Assembly (NCBI GenBank): GCA_963781785.1
Contig: CAWAHD010000005.1
Coordinates: 992,001 to 1,056,000 of the forward strand
Reading direction: 5' to 3'
DNA length: 64,000 bases
DNA from: CAWAHD01 sp963781785
Lineage (GTDB): Bacteria > Planctomycetota > Planctomycetia > Isosphaerales > Isosphaeraceae
The position numbers and the translations under genes were made by a program. Below the pieces are notes generated by a model, which was not told the origin of the DNA, ran no database searches, and was given only the letters and a program-made list of their open reading frames with translations. Of this stretch, positions 12,011-22,502 are shown piece by piece (position 1 is the stretch's first letter; each line of letters opens with the position of its first letter).

Positions 12011-12217
12011 ACGGGAAGGCCAGGCGTGGAGGGGTCGGCGCCACTCGGCGAATGAATCAGATCGACCGCCGTAAACTTCGAGCATCAAGATGGTTTGGTT
12101 TGCTGCGTGACCCCCAACACTCGACCAACAATGCCCTGGTGGCGAGCCAGAGCGGGTGCGCGCGGATTTGGTAAAGCGGCGGGATGGATGCGCGGCCGCA
12201 TTGCGTGTCCTTCGTCT
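12011..12217 (+). repeat. 205-bp element, copy B
   Basis: Diverged full copy. The left end ACGGGAAGGCCAGGCGTGGA has drifted. The core GGGGTCGGCGCCACTCGGCG and AATGAATCAGATCGACCGCC and the right end TTGCGTGTCCTTCGTCTTC are intact. It lies 31 bp beyond the stop codon of the minus-strand peptidase gene. Confidence 0.85.
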
Positions 12218-12247
12218 TCATCGAGGGCGAAACAAAGCACTCTTTTC

Positions 12248-14130
12248 CTATACGTGAGGTGAGGTCCGACGGAAGCGGCGCGAGTTCTCTCGACGCCAGG
12301 ACACACCACGGCTATTCCAGAGTGCGGCCGTTGCTCCCACGATCAAGCAGACACCCCATGCTTTTTCGCGATCGGATCTGGTGTCTGATCGAGATTCGTC
12401 TCCCACGGGATCCAGCCGTTGCGGCGGAATCAGCGACTCCGGCGCGACCGGAGCATCGTCGCCGGCGGGCTTCCGCATTTCCGGGATTTCGCTCTGACGG
12501 CCCTCTCCGCGCGGAACAACAGTGGGGACAGCACGGCTGGGCGCTTCGGGACCAGCAGGAACGCGGGTCAATTCTGATCCACTCACGTCCCAACCGAGCT
12601 GGGCGGCTTCGGAGCTGCCGTCGGCCGCGGAGGCAACCGGCGACGCGGAACTCGGCGTCAAGGCCGGGCGCTCAACGTCCTGGCCGAGACTGATTGTGCC
12701 GGTCGCACTCGACGGGCCCCCGGGCGCTGTCGGACTCGCCATGGCTGCTGCCACGTACGTTGAGACCGAAGACGAGTGGGAGGGCGCACTGATCGGGTTC
12801 ACGCCAGGCGCATTCAAGGCACCGATGCCTGTACCGACCGTTTGCGATGGCAGAGGCGATGCCACAGGCATGCCCTGGATCACTGTGAAGTCGTGGCCAT
12901 GGCCAGAACCTGTCGGCGGACTGGCCCGCAGAGCGGACGTGACGACATCGCCGGCGGCAAGGTCGGCGGCGAGCGCCGGCACAATGCTGTCAAAGATGGG
13001 CGAACCCCAGCCCGTAACCAGGTCGTACCCGGTTCCGGCGTGGTTACGTCCCGCACTACCGCTCGTGATATCGTGGAAGTTGCTCGCGTATGCGGTCTCT
13101 GCCACGTTGTAGATGGCGGGCAAGGTCTGAGTCGGACCGTCGAAGTTCTGGCCAGCCGTCTCGTCGGCGATCGCGATGAGAGCCGCCCATTGCGGCGAGC
13201 CGGCGCGGTGCCGCCGACGCCCAACAAGCCCCCGTAGCCGTAAGTATCATAAACGTACACCCCGGTGTTCGGGTTGGCATCGTAGGCGACGTCGGGCGTC
13301 GAGTGCTTCGCATATCCCAGACCGGACTGATAGCTGGGAGTCGACTCGTAACGGCTCACCCCGCCGCCGCTACCGCTCCAGGCCGTCTCGCTGGCCCAGG
13401 TGTTGTTCGAGTTGAGCGTGAGCGTCGTGCCGCCCACCGACAGCACGTTCGGTGAGGCGGCGGGCCATTCCACCACGCCCCCCGAGTCGCCCGACGAGGC
13501 CACGAACGTCACGCCGGTATGCCCGGACGGTGTTGTGAAATGGCTGTCATTGCTCGCTTCGCCGGAGAATTCCGAGCTTCCCCAGCTCATTGAGACCACG
13601 GCGACCCCTGGGTAGTTGCGTGCTGTGTCGACCGCCTTGAGCAAGTCGGACAGACTGCTCGAATTGGCCTCGACCAGCAGCAGGTTTGCAGCCGGTGCGA
13701 TGGCGTGCGCCCACTCCACATCGAGGGACTCTTCGACACCCCAATTGGTGTTTCCCCTGGGCAGCGGCGACGTCGCCCCGTTCTCGTTGAGGATTGTGAA
13801 GCTCGGAGGCGCTGGTATGCTGCCCAGCGAGTCAGCAGACGCGAGATCTTTGGTGATGTTGGGATCGTTGTAAGCATCAACGATCGCGATCGTCTCGCCG
13901 GCACCTTGATATTGAGTTGGTAGCGAGTTGACGGTGTAGGCCGTCCGGATTTGCCCTGGCGAGTAAAGCACCGCCGCGGGCGTTGCCATGATGTTCGACA
14001 GATTTGACGGATCAGCGGTTGACAGCAGACAGCGTGGTTCCAGGTAATCCCAACGCGGCGAACGGCGGATTCGAGCGCGTGCGGGCCGCAACGCCTGGTG
14101 CACGCAACGGCGTTCCTTGATCAGGTGCAT
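12248..14130 (-). CDS. sedolisin (S53 family) serine-carboxyl peptidase with LEPR-XLL type N-terminus (frameshifted)
   Basis: Secreted acid-type endopeptidase. The N-terminal motif YLEPRCLLS (about residues 28-36) is the planctomycete LEPR-XLL signature. The catalytic Glu-Asp pair lies in VEESLDVEWAHAIAP, and the oxyanion Asp is in ASSGDSGG. The catalytic Ser should follow GVGGT near 13207, but one base is missing there and the frame changes. The other frame continues AGSPQWAALIAIADETAG, then the calcium-site region FHDITSGSAG...GYDLVTGWGSP. After the peptidase comes a Pro/Ser/Ala-rich tail of about 230 residues and a hydrophobic segment WGVCLIVGATAALW near the C-terminus, which suggests surface anchoring. 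Start at 14130 is preceded by AGAGGGGAT. Total about 627 residues. It is a functional enzyme only if the missing base is a sequencing error. Confidence 0.88.
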
Positions 14131-14469
14131 GGAATCCCCTCTGCGGTGATGGTTCAGGATGCTGTTTCAAACAGAAAGGAAGGAACTCAGCGCCCAAATT
14201 GTGAGATCAGGAGCTCCAGAAAAGCAATGCACAAGTTCTCTGAATTCATTCGTTGTACTTTTGTCGTTGAACGCAAAGGACAGAACCCCTTTCGCATGCC
14301 TTCACGGGAAGAATCAATCTGACGCCGGTCCTCGAACGGGCACGGCCACAGCGAATCTTCCCAGACAGGCTGTTACAATGCACACTCTGACCGCTCGCGT
14401 CCGACTCCGATGTGGGAGGTGCCGGCCGGACGTTGTGTGCCCCCGGGATCACTGGAGGATGAAAGCACC
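14131..14469. promoter_or_regulatory. divergent upstream region of the peptidase and the TIR-kinase genes
   Basis: 339 bases between two divergent genes, so promoters for both must lie here or in the adjoining leaders. I see no convincing -35/-10 pair. The only defined signals are the AGAGGGGAT ribosome site of the minus gene and CTGGAGGATG ahead of the plus gene. Confidence 0.4.
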
Positions 14470-17185
14470 ATGGTTCGACAGGCTTCAGAAACTGGCGGCA
14501 GCGCTCAGCCGCAGGTCTTCATCAGCTACGCCAGCCAGGATGCCGAAAAGGTGATCCCGATTGTCCGCTTACTGGAGAACGAAGGGGCCACCGTCTGGCG
14601 CGATCAAGAGCATATCCTCGGCGGGCAGTACTATGGCGAACAGATCGTCCATGCGATTGCCCACTCGCGGGTCGTTGTGCTGATGTGCTCGCCGCAGGCC
14701 TTTCAGTCGGACAACGTGCACCGAGAGGTGCTCTTGACCTGGGATCATTACCACCGTCGCTATATCCCCGTCTGGATTTCGCCGACGACCGAGATTCCGG
14801 AGCGATTCCGCTACTGCCTGACAGGCTGCCAGTGGATTGACGCCCATTCGCAACCACGGGAGCGATGGCTGCCCCAACTTCTCAAGGCATTCGAGGCCCT
14901 GGGGGTGGAGACGACGAATCCCGCGGCCGATCCCGGTCAACCGGCACCGCGATCCATCGACGAGTCCGATCGCCGCGGCCTGCGATTCCGCCCCGGCGAT
15001 AAGCCAATCCGCGGCGCGGACTGGGAGCTCGTGCGACTGCTCGGCAAGGGGGGCTTTGGCGAGGTCTGGAAGGCGCGTAATACCCATCTGGAGAGCGTGC
15101 CGCCGGTCGCCCTCAAATTCTGCCTGGAGCTGGACGACCGCGCCAAGGGCCTGCTCAAGCACGAGGCCGACATGGTTCTGCGGGCCCAGCAGCAGATCCG
15201 ATCGAGTGGCATCGTGCCGCTCTTGCACGCGTACCTGGGCAACGACCCACCCTGCCTGGAGTATCCGTACATCGAGGGTGGCACCATGGTCCAGCTTCTC
15301 GACGGCTACCGCGATTCCGCCGGCTCGTTCACCCCGGCGCAGGTCGAGCGGATCATTCATCGGATCGCGCAGATCGTCGGGCCCGCGCATCGGGCGACGC
15401 CGAAGCTGGTTCATCGCGACCTGAAGCCGTCCAACGTTTTGGTCCAGCATCGGGGCGAGGGCAAGCTGGTGCTGCGCGTGACGGACTTTGGCATTGGCGG
15501 GCTGGCCGCCCAGCCGGCCCTGGATCGCTCTCGCTCGTCGTCGTCGATGAAGGAAAACATGGCGTCCGTGTTGATGGGTTCGTATTCCCCGCTGTACGCC
15601 TCGCCCCAGCAGATCAGAGGAGACAGGCCGGACCCCCGTGACGACGTCTACGCCCTCGGGGTCATCTGGTATCAATTCCTGATGGGCGACCTGGCCGGCC
15701 CCGCCCCGACCGGCCGGAGGTGGATGGACGTGCTCCGGGGGCGCGGGATGAGCGATCCGGCCGTCCAGTTGCTGTCGTCGTGCTTTGAGACCGACCCGGT
15801 CTACCGTCCCGCCGACCTGGGAGGCGCTGGCGGAACAACTGAAGGCGCTGCCGACAGCAACCCTGACCAAGCCGGCCGCATCGACGTTTGAATTCAGTGT
15901 GGTCGAAGCTGAGCCGTACCAGTCGCCCGAGCCATCCCGGCCGCCGCTAGGAAAGGGCGTGCCTTCCCGTCCGGGCGAACGAGCCGCAAAGCCGGCTCGA
16001 ACGCAGGTTCTCTCTGCTGAAATGACCAAGAGCCAGGATGCCTTGCCCGTCCCGACCGACCAGGACGCGGAGGCCCCCGCGACTGTGGACCGATTTGCAG
16101 CGTCCCGGGCATTCAAATGGTCGGTGGCGGCTGGAGCGATTGCACTCGTGGTTCTCTTGGGCGTTATCGTTCATGTTGCCACTGACGACGGCACGGACGT
16201 CAATCTGCCTCCGACCCCGCAAGGCGGCTCCGGGAGGGCTGCGTCTCCCAGCCCGAGCCTGAGCCAGAGCCAGAGCGCACCGGCCGAACTGAAACCGCCA
16301 ACCGTCGCGATCGCGGATCGACGTCCTGAGCGCGTGCCCCTGCCACGAAAGAAACAGCCGCTTCGGACGCAGCCTTCTCGAGAGTGGACAAACTCGATCG
16401 GGATGAAGTTCGTCCGCATCGAGCCGGGCGAGTTCCTCATGGGCTCGAGCAAAGATCAGATCGACCAGTTGATGCGGCTCTTGAAAAGGAGCCCGCACCC
16501 AGAGTGGTGGAAAGGCGAGCAACCCCAGCATGGCGTCAAGCTCACGCGGCCGTTCTTGCTGGGCGTCCATGAGGCCACACAGGGCCAGTACCAGGCGGTG
16601 ATGGGCGAAAACCCGAGCGGATTCAAGGGATCGGCATACCTGCCGGTCGAGCAAGTCTCCTGGATGGACGCGGTCAACTTCTGCAACAAGTTGAGCGGGC
16701 TGGAGGGTCGAAAACCCTACTATCGTGTCGCTGGCAACGTGGTCTCGGTCGCTGGCGGCAACGGTTACCGTCTCCCCACCGAGGCAGAATGGGAATATGC
16801 CTGCCGCGCGGGCACGCCGGCGTTTTATGGGTTTGGAGACGATGCCGGCGCGGTGGGCGAGTATGCGTGGTACGTCCCGAATTCCGCCAAGACAACTCAC
16901 CCGGTCGGCCAGAAGCGGCCGAACGCCTGGGGCCTGTACGATATGCTGGGAAATGTCTGGGAATGGTGCGGCGACGGGTACGACGAGAGATACTACGACG
17001 GGTGGGTCTACGGCTTGTCCGTGGCCACAGATCCGCCCGGAGCGCCGCGGGCCTCAAAACGGGTCACCCGGGGCGGGGCCTTCGAATGCTTCATGGGTTT
17101 CTGCCGGCCCGCGTTCCGTGGCGGGGACGTGCCGGGGGCCCGGTGGAACTTCCTCGGGTTCCGCGTGGCCGCAGTCCCGGAATGA
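14470..17185 (+). CDS. TIR domain - Ser/Thr kinase - membrane segment - FGE/SUMF1 domain fusion protein (frameshifted)
   Basis: Start ATG 14470, preceded by GGAGG about 11 bp upstream. Domains in order: a TIR-like domain (about residues 12-145: QVFISYASQDAEKV, then a Glu in HREVLLTWDH at the place of the catalytic Glu of NADase TIRs); a kinase domain (about 183-440: GKGGFGEVWKA, VALKF, HRDLKPSNVL, TDFGIGG); a Pro/Ser-rich linker; a membrane segment (FKWSVAAGAIALVVLLGVIV, about 16115-16180); and a formylglycine-generating-enzyme-like domain (16390-17180: SIGMKFVRIEPGEFLMGS, RLPTEAEWEYACRAG, MLGNVWEWCGDGY, RGGAFECFMGFCRPAFRGG). The frame breaks once near 15822, at the end of the kinase domain, then continues EALAEQLKALPTATLTKP. 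TIR and kinase are predicted cytoplasmic, FGE extracytoplasmic. Roles in NAD-dependent defence or signalling are inference; FGE-like modules in such fusions may only bind ligands. Confidence 0.88.
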
Positions 17186-17326
17186 GACGGAAACGGAACC
17201 CTGGAGCGGAGGACAATTCCGACGAAACTCAGGCCGAACCGGCACTCGCGGAAAAAAGTTGGCCGCTCATGGGCCGCCTCCAGGCACTACTTGGTGGATT
17301 CGAACATCGCCCGGAGCAACCCAAGC

Positions 17327-19575
17327 ATGGCAGAGCTGAGAATCGACCGTCACTCTCCGGCAGTTCGAGACGCTGTTCACCGTGGGGACGCTGGTCGGGC
17401 TGACGGACCAGGAGCTGCTGGGCCGATTCGTCGACCGGCGCGATGAAGACGCGTTTGCGGCCCTGGTTGAGCGGCACGGGCCGATGGTTTTGCGCGTCTG
17501 CGGCGGCGTTCTGCATGACTCACACGACGCCGAGGACGCCTCGCAGGCAACCTTCCTCATCCTGGCCCACAAGGCGGCATCGATTCGACGCCGAGGCTCG
17601 ATCGCAAGCTGGCTGTTCGGGGTCGCGCGCCGGGTTGCCGCCCGAGCCTGCACCGACGTGGCGAGGCGCCGCGAACTGGAACAACGAGGTGGCGAAATGG
17701 CGGCGAGGCGTGTCGACAAGATTGAGATGGAAAGCCCGGAAGGCTGGGCGGAAGCTTGTGCCGAGCTGGAACGGCTGCCTGAGCGATATCGCGTGCCGAT
17801 CGTTCTCTGCGACCTCGAGAGCCTGACCCACGAGCAGGCCGCGATGCAGCTCGACCAATCCGCGCGGACGGTCCGCCGGCGGCTTGCCGCAGGCCGGGAG
17901 ATGTTGCGGGCCCGGCTGGTGCGCCGCGGATTTCCAGACTCCGCCAGGTCGCTCGCGGTGGTGCTCGCGCCCGGTGTGACTCGGAGCGTGGTTTCCAGCG
18001 TCTGGGCTAACACCACGGTCCGGGCCGCGATGCGGATCCTGTCCGGCCAGGCAACGGCCCTGGCAACCTCCGCCCGGGTCGCCTCCTGGGTGGAAGCCGT
18101 CATCACGACAATGTTCCTGACCAAGCTCAGGCTGGCTCTCGCGCTGGTCCTGGCTGTCGGGGTGATCGGCGGTGGAGCGGGGCTCCTCGCACGAAGTCGC
18201 GGTGGAGCGGGGCTCATCACACAAAGACTTGGCGATGCCATCGACGGCCAACCCCCCCCTGCCCGGCTCGTCCCTGCGCCGGCGCGACCGAGCGCCCAAG
18301 CGAAGGCGGTTGATCCCAAGGAGTTCATCGGCGGCGCCGGCGCGGACCGATGGCAAGGACGCTCCCGTGCGCCCGGTCAGCGCAACGGTTCAGACGACGA
18401 CTGTGGATCGCGGCCAGGAGTTTCAATTCGACGGCGCGATTTCGCGGCAGGTCCTCGAAAACTATCTCAATCGATCGATTTCGTTCGCCGAGCTCCTCCA
18501 CGATGATCTCGGTCAGCCGCGTAACAACCGAGGAGTCGATCCACGCGACAATGTTCGGCTGATTCTCAGTTCCAAGGCCAAGTTCGTAGGCCGGGCCATT
18601 GTGGTCTGGGGACGAGAACAGAGTCTACCCCGCGTATTGCGCACGGCGAAGCGCTACGCCCAGGCGCTCCACAAGGCCGATCCGGAGATCATCCTGCAGG
18701 GGACGGCCTTCGAGATCGTGAGCCTGGGCGTGGAATCGATTCCGGTCCCGGAGACGGTATTCGCCGAATTCGGCCTGCCCTACCAGAAACGAAACTTCCG
18801 CTATCGAGACATGCTCTACCGCGACGGCCGGTTCGTGAATTCTTCGGGAAGCGGGGGCTCGGTGCCCGATATGTCGCGGCTGGAAACGCGCATGTGGTTT
18901 TACTTCCTGGGTCAGAGTTAAATCGACGTGGGCATCGAGGCCATCCATTTTGGCCAGGTTGCCCTCATGGACAAGGAAGACCCGCATCATGTCCACTGGA
19001 TCGACATGCTCGACCGGGTCCGTGCCTACGCCCGCAAGCACGCGCGGCGGCATTACGTACTTTGTGACGCCCCTTGCCCGATTGGCGCCTATGTGGAGGG
19101 CGGAAAGCTGCTATTCGATTTCCAGTCCGGCTCGCTGAAAATCGCGGAGGTCGCCGGCCGGCCCTATCAAGGCGTCCTCAAAGCCGGCTATTCGAGCGCC
19201 AGTTTAGTAAACGGCAAGGGCGCTGTTACGCCGAGCGGCTGGTCGTGTGAGCACTCGCCCTATCTCTTCGAATTCGACAATTTCGGACTCGGCGACCCGG
19301 GAAAGCCGAGCAAGCCGCCCTTTGTCTGGGGTTGGGACGAGATCACCTGGTTTGCGCTCTTGCCCGAGGCCCAGCGCAACCAGTGGCTCCGTTACGCCTG
19401 GAAATGGGTGAAAGAGCGCGATCCCAACGGCCACCTCCAGATGCCGGGCAGCCGCATCCTGACCCCGGGCAAGCCGAATGCACCGCGCTGGTATTGGGCC
19501 AATACGCGTAGTGCGGCTTGTCCCCACGGGTTTAACACCGAGTCCACGATCAAGGAGCTGTGGCGGACAAATTGA
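17327..19575 (+). CDS. ECF sigma factor fused through a membrane segment to a large extracytoplasmic domain (frameshifts and in-frame TAA)
   Basis: Regions 2 and 4 of an ECF-type sigma factor are clear: LVGLTDQELLGRFVDRRDED, HDAEDASQATFLILAHKA, SWLFGVARRVAARA, and SLTHEQAAMQLDQSARTVRR. A membrane segment follows (LRLALALVLAVGVIGGGAGL, about 18125-18185), then a Pro-rich linker and an extracytoplasmic domain (about 18420-19575) of unknown fold, with IRLILSSKAKF-like and conserved EAIHFGQVALMDKED stretches. The N-terminus probably starts at ATG 17327 (MAELR) with a frame break near 17345, because the later frame reads RQFETLFTVGTLVG; otherwise the start is GTG 17382. A second break lies near 18345. 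TAA at 18919-18921 is in frame, between LGQS and IDVGIEAIHFG, where a Tyr codon TAC would restore the domain. It may be a sigma factor whose activity is coupled to an outside signal (inference). Confidence 0.78.
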
Positions 19576-19614
19576 GTGTGGAAAAGGTCTAGACCGATTT
19601 TCCGGGAGGCGTTG

Positions 19615-20493
19615 ATGTTTGCCCTCCGTTTCACGCTGGTCGCGCTCTTGAGTGTCTGGGGAGCACTGGCGTCAGCCGCGCAAGACACGGCGCGGAAATC
19701 TTCACCGGAACAGCGACTGATCTTCGCCAGAACGGCCGCTCTCGAGTATCGCTTTCGCGCCCTTGGTCAGGGCAAGCCCGAAGTCACGTTACAAGCCGAG
19801 CCGCTCCTGCGCTGGGTTAACAGGGTGATTCGCGAAGATGACGGGATGCTCTTTCTCTGGACCGAAGGGAAGAAGGGACGACCGGTCGCCGCGGCGCAGT
19901 TTTTCTTGCAGGAAACCCAGTGGCACCACGAATTCCAATCGTTAAGCGCAGACGGTTTTCTGGCACGCCTGGAAGGCGGGGACGCGCGAGGTTGGACCTG
20001 GGAACCCAGTCGAGCGGGCCTGACGTTTGTACGTGCCGACCGCATCGGTTCGCCCGCTGACTCGGCCAGCGCACGATTGCGGCAGATGAAGACCATTGCC
20101 GAGCGCTTCACGGGCGCAGTCGACACCGAGGGCAATTTCAAGAACCCCGAACAACTGCGGCTGTTGCCCACGCCCATCTATCGCTATTCGGCGGCGGCGC
20201 AGGGCATTCTCGACGGCGCGGTGTTCGCCTACGTCCAGGGGACCAACCCCGAGGTGCTGATCCTGGTCGAAGCCCACAGAAGAGCGCCCGCGGCCCCGGC
20301 CTGGCGCTTTGGCTTCGCGCGCATGTCTTGTTTCTTCTTGCGCGTGCATGAAGGGAGCGAACTGGTCTGGAAAGCGGACCGAGAACCGGTTCCCACGACC
20401 GACAGCGGCTCGCCCTATTTCTTCCGGCTGTCGGCCCAACCCGATCGCTCGGCCGAGCTGGAAGCCCCGCCAGCGCACGACAAGGGCCATTGA
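19615..20493 (+). CDS. hypothetical secreted protein
   Basis: Not recognised. Start ATG 19615 is preceded by GGGAGG (19604-19609) at good spacing. It begins MFALRFTLVALLSVWGALAS, a typical signal peptide ending near AAQD. About 292 residues, mostly beta-rich in appearance (GWTWEPSRAGLTFVRADRIG, YVQGTNPEVLILVEAHRR), without catalytic motifs that I recognise and without membrane segments after the signal. It lies 39 bp after the sigma-fusion gene in the same direction, so a transcriptional link with that gene is likely. Nothing broken in its frame. Confidence 0.75.
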   Translation: MFALRFTLVALLSVWGALASAAQDTARKSSPEQRLIFARTAALEYRFRALGQGKPEVTLQAEPLLRWVNRVIREDDGMLFLWTEGKKGRPVAAAQFFLQETQWHHEFQSLSADGFLARLEGGDARGWTWEPSRAGLTFVRADRIGSPADSASARLRQMKTIAERFTGAVDTEGNFKNPEQLRLLPTPIYRYSAAAQGILDGAVFAYVQGTNPEVLILVEAHRRAPAAPAWRFGFARMSCFFLRVHEGSELVWKADREPVPTTDSGSPYFFRLSAQPDRSAELEAPPAHDKGH

Positions 20494-20664
20494 GGAGATA
20501 GGACACGGATCGCACTTGTGACTCGAACGAAACAGATTTGTGGTGATCATTCTTGGGTGCCACTGGTCGTACTCGACCAATGCCACACTGATCAGCCCAC
20601 CCTCGCCGAGCAGGAACGCACGTGTGACACAACACTGAGCAGGAAACTCGGGCCAGGCAACCTC

Positions 20665-22362
20665 TCAGGCACCACGTTCGACGACGTCCGTTCTGGAAAG
20701 CGGGGGGAACGGCAGGGAGCGGGCCCGTGCAGGCTGGGGCGTGCCGTCCACGAAAGCAGGACGCGACGACTCGATTTCCACCTTGAGCGCACGAGCAACT
20801 GCCAGGTTGGGATCGAGATCGAGGGCCTGCTCGACGAAATCCGCGGCGAGGTCCAGCCGGCCGAGCTGCTGGTGGACCAGGGCCAACCGGTGGCAATTTG
20901 TCGCCGTCGGGCCGTTGAGCTCGAGCGAACGCTCGTAATAGGCGAGCGCTTCCGGAAAAACCGACGCTTCCATGACGACGTCTCCCAGGATCGCGGCCAG
21001 GTCGTCGGCCTCGCCGATCGGCAGGTGGTTCTCCCACACGCAGCGGGCCGCCCACGTCAGCTCCTCCATCTGGCGCCACGAGGCCGATTGCGCGTGGACC
21101 CTCAACCGATCGGCAAACGAGACGAAGAGCTTCGCGTCCCAAGAGCTCATGCGCAGGAATCCGAGCAGGGCCTCCAGGCTCATGTACTGGGCGGCGTGCT
21201 CCAGTCCTTTTTTCATGGTGAAGTAGTCGTCCGGGTTCAATCGCTCGAGGGCCTCGTCGATGGCCCGGCGCATCTCGGAGAAATCCTCGGAAGCACCCAG
21301 GACGCAGGCGACACAGGTCAGTTGCGATGGCAGTTGTCGCGCGGTCAGGTATTCGCCCCCGTCCGCGCGAATGACCTCTCCGATCGCGTGGTAGTTGACG
21401 AGCAGCGAGAAACTGCCGTGCACCGCGGGCTCGGGAAACGATCGCCCGAGGAGGGAGACTTCCCGGCCGAATCCACGGTCCGCGGAGAGCAGCAACAGGT
21501 GCCCGCCGGCGAGCCGCGCGAGCCGCTCCAGGCAGCCCAGGGCGGCAACCGGGAACGTGAAGACGGTGTCGTCCAAGCGCCGCTCGTATTGCCTCAACAC
21601 GCGGTCCCAGGCCGGATTCTCGTAATAATCCCCCGCGATCGGCCGGTTTTCGAACTCAAGTTCGAAATGGTCGAAGCCGCTGTTGCAATCCTTGTCGCCC
21701 AGGTTCCCGCCCCGGGCAACCCTGGCGCGGCATTCGTGCAGCTCGCCGCCGATGACGGCGAACGCATCATGCGGGATGCTGTCGAAGACATAGTTGGCGA
21801 TGACCGCCATGGGCCGGCTCACCGTCCCCGGGGCCAGCCGATCCCCCGATGCCAGGAGCCGCAGCTCGTCGTCGCATTCCGGGTCGAATTGAGCGAAGTC
21901 GAGTACGCCCGCCTGGACGAAGGGTTGAAACGAAGGATGGTCTTGCCAGAACGCAACCGTGCGCTCGGCGAAGTCCGTCATCACATACTTGACCGCGATG
22001 TTTTTCAAACCCGATCCGGACCAAGATCGGGTGAAAAGTCGCAAGAAGTGGAACGCGAACCGGCCTGAGCCCGATCCGATCTCGATGATGTACAGTGGCT
22101 CCGACGTGTCAGGGCAAGCGTCCGGGCCATCGTGCGGCTCGACGAGAGCTCGCCCGGCATCGCGCAGCCAGCCCAGGATCATCCCGACGTAGGTGTTCGC
22201 GATAAACGTGTTGCTCGTGATGTAGTGGGGCACCAGGCCCTGGCTCCAAGCCTCGGCGCCTCGTGCCCGGAAGAAGCACCTTTGCTGTTCCCAGATGGGA
22301 TTGCGCGACAGTCGCTCGAAGACCGTGGGATCGGGCAAGTCGGCGTGGAGTGAGGTGCTCAT
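20665..22362 (-). CDS. SAM-dependent methyltransferase with C-terminal TPR-like repeats
   Basis: 565 residues, intact. Motif I of class I SAM methyltransferases is YIIEIGSGSGRFAFHFLRLF (about residues 90-110). Further downstream are GVLDFAQFD and YVFDSIPHDAF, in the positions expected for later motifs of the fold. The C-terminal third is helical and ends in TPR-like repeats (LALVHQQLGRLDLAADFVEQ, ALDLDPNLAVARALKVE). The substrate cannot be read from the sequence; protein methylation is possible. It is convergent with the upstream plus-strand gene and follows the minus-strand zinc-ribbon gene with a 140-bp gap, so the two may be cotranscribed. Confidence 0.75.
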   Translation of the reverse strand: MSTSLHADLPDPTVFERLSRNPIWEQQRCFFRARGAEAWSQGLVPHYITSNTFIANTYVGMILGWLRDAGRALVEPHDGPDACPDTSEPLYIIEIGSGSGRFAFHFLRLFTRSWSGSGLKNIAVKYVMTDFAERTVAFWQDHPSFQPFVQAGVLDFAQFDPECDDELRLLASGDRLAPGTVSRPMAVIANYVFDSIPHDAFAVIGGELHECRARVARGGNLGDKDCNSGFDHFELEFENRPIAGDYYENPAWDRVLRQYERRLDDTVFTFPVAALGCLERLARLAGGHLLLLSADRGFGREVSLLGRSFPEPAVHGSFSLLVNYHAIGEVIRADGGEYLTARQLPSQLTCVACVLGASEDFSEMRRAIDEALERLNPDDYFTMKKGLEHAAQYMSLEALLGFLRMSSWDAKLFVSFADRLRVHAQSASWRQMEELTWAARCVWENHLPIGEADDLAAILGDVVMEASVFPEALAYYERSLELNGPTATNCHRLALVHQQLGRLDLAADFVEQALDLDPNLAVARALKVEIESSRPAFVDGTPQPARARSLPFPPLSRTDVVERGA

Positions 22363-22502
22363 GTTCGGAGCCGAGCCTCGTTGCGTGGCGCGAATGCGCC
22401 GCGGCGCCTTTCTTAAGGTCGGTCAGGGGACTGTTGCCTGCCGGCGACGGCAGACGACCGCGAATACTTGGAGGACCGGCGTCCAGGCCGGGTCCCTTGC
22501 GT

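Noticed and set aside
14569..16116. Minus-strand open frame of 515 codons
   Set aside because: Shadow of the TIR-kinase gene on the other strand, where the catalytic motifs are.
18919..18921. Selenocysteine or recoding at the in-frame stop of the sigma-fusion gene
   Set aside because: The codon is TAA, not TGA; a single change from TAC (Tyr) is simpler.
20518..22068. Plus-strand open frame of 516 codons
   Set aside because: Antisense to the intact methyltransferase gene; no family features.
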